Positions 1 through 7,700 of a DNA stretch of 12,699 bases are shown one piece after another. The translations under genes were made by a program, and so were the position numbers. The first letter of the stretch is position 1, and each line of letters starts with the position of its first letter. This DNA comes from an uncultured Prevotella sp. (GTDB lineage: Bacteria; Bacteroidota; Bacteroidia; Bacteroidales; Bacteroidaceae). The stretch lies in assembly GCA_937877685.1 (NCBI GenBank), contig CALFGU010000257.1:1-12699 (forward strand). The letters are read 5' to 3'. A model generated the notes under the pieces. The model was given only the letters and a program-made list of their open reading frames with translations. It searched no databases and was not told the origin of the DNA.

Positions 1-404
1 TCTTGAATATCGTCCCATCCCATCATCACCTTGCCATGCTTGTGAATGATGCTTTCCATTCTTCTCACAAAATGTCCGTGAAGCTCTTCTACTTCCTTGT
101 AGCCTTCCTTCTTCATGAGCGCCTGACATTCATCGCATTGCGCCCAGTAGTCGAACACCACCTCATCGCCACCGATGTTGATGTACGGCGACGGGAAGAG
201 GTCGGCCAGCTCACGGATAATGTCCTCGATGATGCGATAGTTGCTCTCCTTGCCCACACACCACACATTATTCACCTCACGCTGAGGGTGAAGTCCCTGT
301 TTGCGAAGATAGTTTTCAAGTGCATCCGCCTTTTGTGACTCTTCGCGACTAATGGCGGGGATACTGATGAGAGAAGATAAGAGATGTTGCATACCGAAAG
401 GCAT
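1..404 (-). CDS. Chimeric ORF: M20 peptidase N-terminus fused to GH20 beta-hexosaminidase core (partial)
   Basis: The minus strand reads open from an ATG at 404 to the window edge (134 codons, C-terminus missing). Residues 5-48 resemble the start of M20 ArgE/DapE-type metallopeptidases: LLSSLISIPAISREE, a helix with ADALENYL, then NNVWC. From about residue 49 it becomes GH20: VGKESNYRIIEDII, then FPSPYINIGGDEV with the catalytic Asp-Glu pair at D80-E81, then WAQCDECQ and the GWDDI strand. The M20 part stops before any zinc ligand, and the GH20 part lacks the front half of its barrel and the usual N-terminal domain, so neither activity is expected to be complete. The start at 404 is supported by a promoter-like sequence at 437-467; ATG at 392 is an alternative. 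It may be a real deletion fusion (a pseudogene in effect) or an assembly join. The domain match is by eye. Confidence 0.72.
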   Translation of the reverse strand, partial: MPFGMQHLLSSLISIPAISREESQKADALENYLRKQGLHPQREVNNVWCVGKESNYRIIEDIIRELADLFPSPYINIGGDEVVFDYWAQCDECQALMKKEGYKEVEELHGHFVRRMESIIHKHGKVMMGWDDIQ

Positions 405-436
405 TTTCCTGTTTTTGTAATCCGTTTGATGCCCTG

Positions 437-467
437 CAAAGTTGGTCAATTTGCTCGGATTGTTAAA
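437..467 (-). promoter_or_regulatory. Putative promoter for the minus-strand chimeric gene
   Basis: Read on the minus strand, TTTA (467-464) is followed after 19 bases by CAACTTTG (444-437). This is one mismatch per box from the Bacteroidota -33 TTTG and -7 TAnnTTTG consensus with the usual spacing. Transcription would begin near 430, giving a leader of about 26 bases to the ATG at 404. Found by pattern only. Confidence 0.4.
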
Positions 468-508
468 AAAAATCAGCAACAAACTACCCTCAGATGCAGA
501 AAAACCTA

Positions 509-516
509 TAACTTTG
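509..516 (+). promoter_or_regulatory. Putative -7 box for the acyl-CoA synthetase gene
   Basis: TAACTTTG matches the Bacteroidota -7 consensus TAnnTTTG exactly. No TTTG is visible 19-21 bases upstream, so only half of the promoter is supported. The start of transcription would be near 523, about 65 bases before the ATG at 590 and next to an inverted repeat at 525-542. Confidence 0.4.
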
Positions 517-524
517 TCCAAAAT

Positions 525-542
525 ATCCCTTGTTTAAGGGAT
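525..542. repeat. Inverted repeat (7-bp arms, 4-base loop) at the predicted transcription start
   Basis: ATCCCTT (525-531) and AAGGGAT (536-542) are perfect reverse complements around GTTT. The repeat lies just after the predicted -7 box of the acyl-CoA synthetase, so it could be an operator or a hairpin at the 5' end of the mRNA. It also contains the TTG at 530 that could be misread as a start codon. Confidence 0.45.
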
Positions 543-589
543 TCAAACACCCCAATTCCGTAGGGTTACTATCCCCTACACCACTACCT

Positions 590-2395
590 ATGCTCAACAA
601 TTCACACTTCGCCACGCTCATTCAAGAACAAGCCGCCAAGTATGGCGAAACTTGCGTTATGTCTTACCGAGATTATGACTTAGACAAATGGATTCCCATT
701 TCGTGGAACACATTTCTCCAAAAGCAAGTATTGATGTGCCGTACGTTGCTCGCTCATGGAGTTGAAGTGCAAGAACGTATAGGTGTATTTTCACAAAACA
801 AACCAGAATGTTTGTTTGTTGACTTCGGAGCGTACGCCATTCGTGCGATAACCATTCCTTTCTTTGCCACAAGTAGCGCTGCTCAAGTTTCCTACATGAT
901 TAACGATGCAGAAATTCGTTATGTCTTTGTTGGAGAACAACAGCAGTACGACACCATGATGGCGCTGGGCGACTCTTGCCCCACGCTGAAAAAGATTATC
1001 ATTTTTGACTCCAAGGTGGTGCGTGCGGAAAGTGATACAACCTCCGTTTACTTAGATGAATTCCTTGCCGTGACTGACCCCACCTTCGACGCTGAACGCA
1101 TCGTGCGCCAAAATAGTGCTTCGGAAAAGGACATCGCTAATATTCTTTACACCAGCGGCACGACAGGACAGAGCAAGGGCGTTATCCTCACGCATGAAAT
1201 GTACATAGAAGCCCTTCGCGTAAACTCAAAGGCCGTTCCTATTCGCGAAGGCGATACGGCGATTAACTTCCTGCCCTTTGCTCACGTCTTTGAGCGCGCC
1301 TTCTCTTACTGGTGTTTGGCAGAAGGACTTAAGTTGGCCATTAACTTACGCCCCCTCGACATTCAGAAGTCGTTAACGGAAGTTCATCCAAACTGTATGT
1401 GCTCTGTTCCTCGCTTTTGGGAAAAGGTGTATCAAGGCGTACTCCAAAAGATGGAGTCTGGCTCATTTATTCAGCGCATGCTCATCAAAAATGCTATTGC
1501 CGTGGGTTCTAAGTGCTGGTTGGAGTACACTTCTAAGTGTTTGCCCATCCCTTGGTTGCTTCGCATGCGCTACAAGTTCTATGATCGCACCATCATTCAC
1601 TTACTTCGCAAGACCTTAGGTTTAGAAAATGCCTACTTCTTCCCCACCGCGGGCGCGGCAGTCTCTCCTGAAGTGGAAACATTCGTACATGCCGCGGGTT
1701 TGAATATGCTTGTGGGCTACGGACTCACGGAATCTACCGCCACCGTCTCTTGCGACGTTATCGGCAAACCTTTCACGAAGGGCAGTGTCGGACGCTTGGT
1801 TGACGGACTCGAATGTAAGTTTGGGGAAAATAATGAGATTCTCCTCCGTGGTAAGACCATTACTCCGGGTTACTATAACAAGCCCGAGGAAACGGCAGCT
1901 GCGATTGACAAAGACGGTTGGTTCCACACGGGAGACGCAGGTTATATGAAGGATGGCGAACTTTATCTTACCGAACGCATTAAGGATTTATTCAAAACCT
2001 CAAATGGTAAGTACATTGCGCCACAAATGATTGAATCAAAGTTAGTCCTTAACCGCTATAACACTCAGGCCGTAGTCATTGCGGACAAACGCAAATTCGT
2101 GTCTGCCTTGATTGTGCCCGACTATGCCTTGTTGCGCCAATATGCTGAGGAAAATGGGTTAGCATGTCAGACTCACGAAGAACTCTGTCAGCATCCCGAA
2201 ATCCTAAAAATGATTCAGGAAAATATTGATGCCTTGCAACAAGACCTTGCTCCCTATGAAAAGGTAAAGCGATTCACCCTCTTGCCCACACCTTTCACAA
2301 TGGAGACAGGCGAACTCACCAATACATTGAAGATTAAGCGTCGCGTGGTTTACGAAAAGTATGCCGACATTATTGATGGCATGTATGCAGAATAA
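590..2395 (+). CDS. Long-chain fatty-acid--CoA ligase (AMP-forming acyl-CoA synthetase)
   Basis: A 601-residue member of the adenylate-forming (ANL) superfamily. It is expected to activate long-chain fatty acids with ATP and CoA through an acyl-AMP intermediate, at the inner face of the membrane. Visible motifs in order are the phosphate-binding loop LYTSGTTGQSKG (about residues 186-197), GYGLTES (about 376-382), GWFHTGDAGY (about 443-452), the hinge region LTERIKDLFKTSNGKYIAP (about 460-478), and near the C-terminus ELTNTLKIKRR, which carries the conserved lysine segment. The length fits the long-chain branch (about 550-620). I chose ATG 590 because MLNNSHFATLIQEQAAKYGE matches the usual beginning of this family; the frame is open to a TTG at 530, but that adds 20 residues unlike the family and sits in a hairpin. 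prfB follows after 60 bases, so the two may be co-transcribed. Chain-length preference cannot be read from the sequence. Confidence 0.93.
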   Translation: MLNNSHFATLIQEQAAKYGETCVMSYRDYDLDKWIPISWNTFLQKQVLMCRTLLAHGVEVQERIGVFSQNKPECLFVDFGAYAIRAITIPFFATSSAAQVSYMINDAEIRYVFVGEQQQYDTMMALGDSCPTLKKIIIFDSKVVRAESDTTSVYLDEFLAVTDPTFDAERIVRQNSASEKDIANILYTSGTTGQSKGVILTHEMYIEALRVNSKAVPIREGDTAINFLPFAHVFERAFSYWCLAEGLKLAINLRPLDIQKSLTEVHPNCMCSVPRFWEKVYQGVLQKMESGSFIQRMLIKNAIAVGSKCWLEYTSKCLPIPWLLRMRYKFYDRTIIHLLRKTLGLENAYFFPTAGAAVSPEVETFVHAAGLNMLVGYGLTESTATVSCDVIGKPFTKGSVGRLVDGLECKFGENNEILLRGKTITPGYYNKPEETAAAIDKDGWFHTGDAGYMKDGELYLTERIKDLFKTSNGKYIAPQMIESKLVLNRYNTQAVVIADKRKFVSALIVPDYALLRQYAEENGLACQTHEELCQHPEILKMIQENIDALQQDLAPYEKVKRFTLLPTPFTMETGELTNTLKIKRRVVYEKYADIIDGMYAE

Positions 2396-2427
2396 GGTGT
2401 AAGATACCACCCACACCAACTTACACC
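2396..2427 (+). other. Hairpin-forming inverted repeat between the acyl-CoA synthetase gene and prfB
   Basis: GGTGTAAG (2396-2403), directly after the stop codon, pairs perfectly with CTTACACC (2420-2427) across a 16-base loop. No T-run follows, so it is not a standard terminator. It could be a weak attenuator or protect the 3' end of the upstream mRNA. Confidence 0.35.
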
Positions 2428-2455
2428 CACCCCCTAAAGCGCGACTCCGCAATTT

Positions 2456-3574
2456 ATGATAACGATTGAACAATTAAAAGAAGCAACAGAGCGCGTAGAG
2501 GCGCTCAATCGCTACCTCGATATTGACGCCAAAATTATTGAGCACGAGGAAGAATTGCTCCGCACTCAGGATCCCGGATTTTGGGATGACGCTAAGCGCG
2601 CCGAGGAGCAGATGAAGAAGGTAAAGGGATTGGAAAAGTGGATTAAGGGTTACCGCGAGGTAAAAACTCTTGCCGATGAACTCGCCCTTGCTTTCGATTT
2701 CTACAAAGAAGAAATGGTTACGGAAGAAGAAGTTGACGAAGCCTACGCCAACACTCTCCGTGCGTTGGAAGAATTAGAACTCCGCAACATGCTCCGTCAG
2801 GAAGAAGACCCGATGGATTGCGTATTGAAAATTAACTCTGGCGCAGGTGGCACCGAAAGTCAGGACTGGGCATCCATGTTAATGCGTATGTACATGCGCT
2901 ATGCCGAAGCCAATGGGTATAAAGTCACTATCGTAAACCTTCAAGACGGTGATGAAGCCGGCATTAAGACGGTTACAATGGAAATTGAGGGTGACTCTGC
3001 CTATGGTTACTTGAAGAGCGAAAACGGTGTCCACCGCCTTGTCCGCGTTAGTCCTTACAACGCTCAGGGCAAGCGCATGACGAGTTTCGCTTCGGTATTC
3101 GTCACACCCCTTGTGGATGACTCTATCGAGGTTTACGTAGATCCTGCCCGCATAAGCTGGGATACTTTCCGCTCTGGCGGAGCTGGTGGTCAGAATGTCA
3201 ATAAGGTGGAAACAGGGGTGCGACTCCGCTACCAATATCAGGACCCTGACACGGGCGAAGAGGAAGAAATCCTCATTGAAAACACAGAGAGTCGTAAGCA
3301 ACTCGAGAACCGTGAGAACGCCATGCGACTCTTGCGCTCACAACTCTACGACCGCGCCCTGCAAAAGCGTAAGGCGGCGCAGGCAAAGATTGAAGCGGGT
3401 AAGAAGAAGATTGAGTGGGGCAGTCAAATCCGTAGTTATGTCTTCGATGACCGCCGCGTGAAAGACCATCGCACAGGTTATCAAACCAGTGACGTGGGTG
3501 GCGTGATGGACGGTAAGATTGACGGATTCATCAAAGCATACCTTATGGATGAAGGTGGCACTGGAGTAGAATAA
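2456..3574 (+). CDS. prfB: Peptide chain release factor 2 (RF2)
   Basis: A 372-residue class I release factor that ends translation at UGA and UAA by entering the ribosomal A site and triggering peptide release. The GGQ loop is intact (RSGGAGGQNVNK, with G244-G245-Q246). The codon-reading tripeptide is SPY (199-201, HRLVRVSPYNAQGKR), where E. coli RF2 has SPF. The N-terminal helical domain (EQLKEATERVEALNRYLDID) and the C-terminal DHRTGYQTSDVGGVMDG segment are typical. The reading frame is continuous through the RYLDID region, where many bacteria carry an in-frame UGA and a programmed +1 frameshift; here the codons are CTC GAT ATT GAC with no stop, so autoregulation by frameshifting is absent. 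The start is ATG 2456, 60 bases after the acyl-CoA synthetase. Confidence 0.97.
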   Translation: MITIEQLKEATERVEALNRYLDIDAKIIEHEEELLRTQDPGFWDDAKRAEEQMKKVKGLEKWIKGYREVKTLADELALAFDFYKEEMVTEEEVDEAYANTLRALEELELRNMLRQEEDPMDCVLKINSGAGGTESQDWASMLMRMYMRYAEANGYKVTIVNLQDGDEAGIKTVTMEIEGDSAYGYLKSENGVHRLVRVSPYNAQGKRMTSFASVFVTPLVDDSIEVYVDPARISWDTFRSGGAGGQNVNKVETGVRLRYQYQDPDTGEEEEILIENTESRKQLENRENAMRLLRSQLYDRALQKRKAAQAKIEAGKKKIEWGSQIRSYVFDDRRVKDHRTGYQTSDVGGVMDGKIDGFIKAYLMDEGGTGVE

Positions 3575-3580
3575 TTCTAT

Positions 3581-3611
3581 AGAGTACAACGAACAGAGTA
3601 CAGAGTACAAC
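3581..3611 (+). repeat. Heptamer direct repeats AGAGTAC after prfB
   Basis: AGAGTAC occurs at 3581-3587, 3595-3601 and 3602-3608, all in the same 7-base register. The first and third copies extend to AGAGTACAAC and start 21 bases apart. They lie 7 bases after the prfB stop. No function is evident. Confidence 0.5.
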
Positions 3612-3646
3612 TGCTCTTCGGATTATCCTCACGACCAAAAAACTTT

Positions 3647-3707
3647 TACACCTTAGAACCTCACAACCTCATAACCTATAAACCTAAAAACTTTAAACCT
3701 CATAACA
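3647..3707 (+). repeat. Low-complexity AACCT-rich tract before the mini-protein gene
   Basis: The stretch before the ATG at 3710 is made of irregular copies of AACCT(C/A) separated by A/T-rich spacers. It is nearly free of G, so the leader RNA should be unstructured, which may aid ribosome loading where no Shine-Dalgarno is used. No clear promoter box was found within it. Confidence 0.4.
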
Positions 3708-3709
3708 CT

Positions 3710-3847
3710 ATGTCAAAACATCATCAAGCAAAGAAGGCAGCACGCCAGGCTAAGGAAGAAAAGAAAGCCATGAGAGTGCTTTTCGGAGTGATTGCTGTGT
3801 TGGTAGCCCTCAGTATTTTAGGACTTGCTACGGCTAGTTTGCTTTAA
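3710..3847 (+). CDS. Small single-helix membrane protein, 45 residues
   Basis: ATG at 3710 to TAA at 3847 encodes 45 residues in two parts: a strongly basic N-terminus (MSKHHQAKKAARQAKEEKKA, residues 1-20) and one hydrophobic helix from about 23 to 45 (VLFGVIAVLVALSILGLATA within it). The Lys/Arg-rich end before the helix predicts an N-inside, C-outside topology by the positive-inside rule. It lies between prfB and a strong terminator that starts 32 bases after its stop, which suggests it is the last gene of the prfB transcript. I do not recognise a named family, and no function can be assigned. The codon pattern and membrane-like composition make chance unlikely. Confidence 0.72.
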   Translation: MSKHHQAKKAARQAKEEKKAMRVLFGVIAVLVALSILGLATASLL

Positions 3848-3878
3848 AATCACATCCGTGTTTGCCTAACGAACACTT

Positions 3879-3930
3879 AAAGGGAGATAGCAGCCATTTC
3901 GGTGGTTGCTATACTCCCTTTTATTGTTTT
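3879..3930 (+). terminator. Strong intrinsic terminator after the mini-protein gene
   Basis: AAAGGGAG then ATAGCA and GCCA (3879-3896) pair with TGGT, TGCTAT and CTCCCTTT (3902-3921), with a single bulged A and a short TTTCG loop, making an 18-bp stem. A T-rich tail (TTATTGTTTT) follows. It separates the prfB unit from the CYTH gene. Confidence 0.8.
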
Positions 3931-4046
3931 ACAAACCGAAGTTCTTCCACGTTTACCTGTAATAGGAACGAGTCATCAAGATTTTACCCAAAGACTCTTT
4001 CAATCCCCCCTCCCCGTTAACCTTTAATCGTTCACCGTTCAAAACA

Positions 4047-4535
4047 ATGGCACTCGAAATAGAACGTAAATTCCTTGTCACTGGAGAATTTAAACACCTT
4101 GCAACAGAGCATTCGCGCATCATTCAAGGGTATATCAGCAGTCAGAAAGGCAGAACCGTGCGTGTGCGACTTCGCAACAAGCAGGGATTTCTCACCATTA
4201 AGGGACCGTCACTGAATGGCGGACTTTCGCGTTATGAATTTGAGAAGGAGATTACCTTTGACGAAGCCCTTTCGCTACTCCGCCTTTGCGAACCTGGAGT
4301 GATTAACAAGGAACGCTGGCTCGTGCCTGCGGGAAAGCACATCATTGAGGTGGATGAGTTTTTTGATGAAAACGAAGGGTTGATTATGGCCGAAATTGAG
4401 TTGAACGACGAGAACGAAGCCTTTGAGCGCCCCGACTTTCTCGGACAGGAGGTGACGGGCGACCGACGCTATTACAATTCTTGCCTACGTGTGTACCCCT
4501 ATAAGGAATGGAAGGACCTTCCAGACACTCCTTAA
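4047..4535 (+). CDS. CYTH domain protein (triphosphate tunnel metalloenzyme family)
   Basis: A 162-residue single-domain member of the CYTH/TTM superfamily, close to the compact class of bacterial CYTH proteins. Members bind triphosphates inside an eight-stranded tunnel with Mg or Mn, and bacterial ones often hydrolyse inorganic triphosphate. The signature ExExK is at E4-E6-K8 (MALEIERKFLV). The expected alternating charged strands follow: VRVRLR (R39, R41, R43), TIKGP (K52), RYEFEKEI (E64, E66, E68), KERW (K88, R90), IIEVDEF (E101, D103) and MAEIEL (E116, E118), ending with GDRRYYN. All tunnel-lining positions I would expect are present, so it should be active, but the true substrate is not evident. 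The gene follows a terminator and has about 115 bases of its own upstream sequence, in which I see no convincing promoter. Confidence 0.9.
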   Translation: MALEIERKFLVTGEFKHLATEHSRIIQGYISSQKGRTVRVRLRNKQGFLTIKGPSLNGGLSRYEFEKEITFDEALSLLRLCEPGVINKERWLVPAGKHIIEVDEFFDENEGLIMAEIELNDENEAFERPDFLGQEVTGDRRYYNSCLRVYPYKEWKDLPDTP

Positions 4536-4579
4536 ATAAAGGAGACGTTACACTCCCCAAACAAAACCTCAAATTGGGA

Positions 4580-4639
4580 AAATTCTTAGTAACTTCGGAC
4601 AAATTCTTAGTAACTTCGGACGCACTTTTAGTATTTGCG
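4580..4639 (+). promoter_or_regulatory. 21-bp tandem repeat and GTAAC-N16-GTATTT promoter-like element before the hexosaminidase
   Basis: A 21-base unit with the core CTTAGTAACTTCGGAC is present twice, perfectly and head to tail (4580-4600 and 4601-4621). A degenerate third unit follows, in which GTAAC is replaced by GTATTT (ACTTTTAGTATTTGCG, 4624-4639). The GTAAC of the second unit (4610-4614) lies exactly 21 bases before GTATTT (4631-4636). The same spacing and flanks occur before the YugP gene at 10906-10951. It lies about 100 bases before the ATG at 4740, fitting a promoter with a duplicated upstream box. No standard TTTG/TAnnTTTG pair is present. Confidence 0.5.
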
Positions 4640-4739
4640 TTTGGCGTGCTTCAAATTTTGTTTTTCCAAGGTCTTACGTACCCTTGATTTTCCCTATTTT
4701 TCACACCGAAAAATCTATTATTCAAATTCATATTTTACT

Positions 4740-7700
4740 ATGAAAAAAACATTACTTACTGTAGTTTGCGGCTTCATGGCACTCATGCCTTTGGTTGCGC
4801 AAACTCCTTTCGTCAATCTTACGCCCAAAGCGAAGTTGATGACAACATCGGCGGGCGAACTCCCACTCCCCGAAGGTTTTGTGGTAAACACTGCCAACCT
4901 TCCCGACAGTTTGGCCACCGAAGCCACTAAGTTTGTGAACGCCATCAATTTGGCGACACCCCTTAATGCTACGGCAACCGATGATGCTTCGGCGCTCATC
5001 CAAATGAAACTCCCCACCACTGCTCTCGACCCCGAGGGTTACAAACTCATTATTAAGGAAGACGGTGTGAGAGTAGAGGCCGAAACAAGTGCGGGTTTCT
5101 ACTACGCCTTTCAGACATTGAAGAAAATTCTTCCCGCCAACGTGATGGCAGGAGTGACGGATGAAACCGTAACAAACTATGCCCTTCCCATCGTCAACAT
5201 TAGCGACGAACCACGTTTCGGTTACCGCGGTTTCATGCTCGACGTGGCGCGCCACTTCTTTACTGTAGAAGAAGTAAAGCGCATGATCGACATCATGGCT
5301 GTCTATAAGATGAACCGCTTCCACTGGCACTTGACCGACGACCAGGGTTGGCGCGTAGAAATCAAGCGTTACCCCAAATTGACTACCGTTGGCGCGACTC
5401 GTGCAAACTCATGGACGGTAGATATGAACTATGGCGACTACTGGACTAACGAAACCTACGGTCCTTACTTCTATACGCAGGAAGAAATCAAGGATGTTGT
5501 GGCTTACGCTAAGGAACGCCACATCGAAATTATCCCTGAAATCGACATGCCTGGTCACTTCGTGGCGGCCATGACGGCATATCCTGAGTACAGTTGCTGG
5601 CCTGAGGGCGCGCATGCGCTTTGGGTAACTGGCGGTATCTCAAACGACGTGCTCAATGTGGCAAATCCCGAGGCTGTTCAGTTTGCCAAGAACATCTTGG
5701 AGGAACTCTGCGAACTCTTCCCCTATAACCAAATTCACATTGGTGGAGACGAATGCCCCACTTCGGCATGGGAAGGCAACGCACTCTGTCAGGAGCGCTA
5801 CCGTGAGTTGGGTTTGACAAGTTATCGCCAGCTCCAGTCTCACTTCATCAAGGAGATTGGTGAATTCCTCGCTTCTAAGGGCAAGAAGATGGCAATGTGG
5901 AACGAATCTATCACTGCAGGTGGTGCCGATCTCGACTTAATGCGCGAAACGGGTGCTACGGTGTATTGCTGGACTCCCTGTCAGGCGAGTGCAAAAAAGG
6001 CTGCTGAAATGGGACTCCCCAATGTCGTGACCGAATACAGCAATGGGTATTACATCAACCGCAAGCAGTGGTCAACTGGTGAACCTACGGGCGCTGGTTA
6101 TGGTACTGACAACCTTGAGACCGTATATAATTATGTACCCGTTCCCAGCAACATCTCTTCATCTTTGTTGAAGTATTACACAGGTGTGCAAGGCACATTC
6201 TGGACTGAGCATGTGGCGAACCGCGAATACATGGAATACCTCGCACTTCCCCGTTTGCTCGCCGTTGCTGAAGCTGGTTGGACACAACAAAAGGACAAGA
6301 ATTTTGCAGATTTCAAGAAGCGCTTCAACGCTGACACAAAGATGCTCGACTATAACGGTTATGAGTATGGCAAGCACTATGTAGATAAAGAAGCAGAGGG
6401 AGAAGGCGACGGCAAAGTAATGCCCAAGACTTCTACTGCCGAAGAAACCTATTGGTATCGCATTGTGACGAAAGCAACTGACGCTCGTAGCGGTCGTTGT
6501 TGGGAACTCCTTTCTGAAACTTCGCCTCTTGTTGCTGAGCATAGCGGAAAGAATGCTGCCGCAGGTCGTATTTGGACCAACACAAAGGCTTCTGAAGGCG
6601 ACGCTAACTATGATTATCAGCAGTGGTGCTTTGAGCAGAGCGACGCTCACCCCGATCGTTACGCCCTTGTTTGTAAGGCGCAACCCGAAGGTTCTATCAA
6701 TCCCACACCTACGGCACAAAACAACACGGGTCGCTGGAACTATGACGCGACAGTGAAGCACTATGCCTTCGTAATCGGTGATGGTGGTTACGGTCCCTCA
6801 GGTGCCAATTATTATTACACGGTGCGTAGCGAAAATATCAGTGGCTGGTACCTCAATGCCTCAATGGCGGGTCAGGGTATGGCAGTAAACCTTTGGAATA
6901 ACGCGGCAGACGGCGCCGGTGGTCACTGGGAATTCCAACCACTCTTCGAACTCGACGAAGCGCCCGAGCTTCAGGGCTTCGAATGGTTGAAAGAAGGCAG
7001 CACATACGCCTTCCGCAACGCCGTGAAAGAGGGTCTTTCTATCGCAGACAACAAAAAGGCAACCACACTCACCTATGCCGAACACCCATGGGCGAATGAC
7101 GCGTGGGAGGTTACCAAATCGGTCATCAATGCTGACTCTACGCAGACCGTACGTCTCAAGAACGTAGGCACCAATCGCTACATCGCGGCGCCTGCAAGTA
7201 GTGCTACGTCACGCATTGGGCATATCGTAGGCATCGGAACGGCAGCTACTGACATCGTTATCTCTATCAATCCCGAGGGCGACTTTACCCTTATGGCGGG
7301 AGGTAAGAACTTCTATCCCGTAAGCACAACGTCTCCTGCTTATGCCGGAGCAATTAGTGCGGGTAACCCTGACAACGGCACTGGACTTGCTATCCGTCCG
7401 CAGGGAGCGGCTTGGAAGATTGAGGAAGTGAAGGTTGTGACCTACACTTGCGAAGATGAGCAGGGCAATGCCTTGGGCACTTTCACTTGTAGTTTACCTG
7501 TGAACCAGGAAGACGCTACCTCTATGATTCCTGGAATTTTAAATCACATGTATGTGCGTTACGACGCTGAACGCGACGTATATATTTACAAGCGCGAGTG
7601 TTATAGCGTGACGCTTCTTGCTGTTGACACCTACGGAGGCATAATCAGCAAGATGAACGTGCCTTGCGCCGTGGGCGATGCGGTAGATTTGACGCCCGAA

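Noticed and set aside
3..338. Plus-strand frame of 111 codons at the left edge
   Set aside because: It is antisense to the recognisable M20/GH20 frame and its translation shows no family features.
530..589. TTG start at 530 extending the acyl-CoA synthetase by 20 residues
   Set aside because: The added residues do not resemble the family, TTG is a rare start, and it lies inside an inverted repeat near the predicted transcription start. ATG 590 fits the family N-terminus.
3581..3611. CRISPR-like or phage attachment-type repeat after prfB
   Set aside because: The units are 7-10 bases with no regular spacers, and there are no cas, integrase or tRNA genes nearby.
4536..4579. Terminator directly after the CYTH gene
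   Set aside because: Only 4- to 5-bp stems (GGAG/CTCC, CCCAA/TTGGG) can be drawn and no T-run follows.
4635..4739. Upstream extension of the hexosaminidase frame by 35 residues
   Set aside because: The extension would bury a clean signal peptide that starts at ATG 4740 and overlaps the promoter-like repeat.
4752..5330. Long minus-strand frame of 192 codons inside the hexosaminidase gene
   Set aside because: It is a shadow of the strongly supported GH20 coding region, with a His/Cys-rich translation and no recognisable domain.
6159..6761. Minus-strand frame of 200 codons within the hexosaminidase gene
   Set aside because: It lies opposite confirmed coding sequence; its hydrophobic patches are products of reading the complementary codons.
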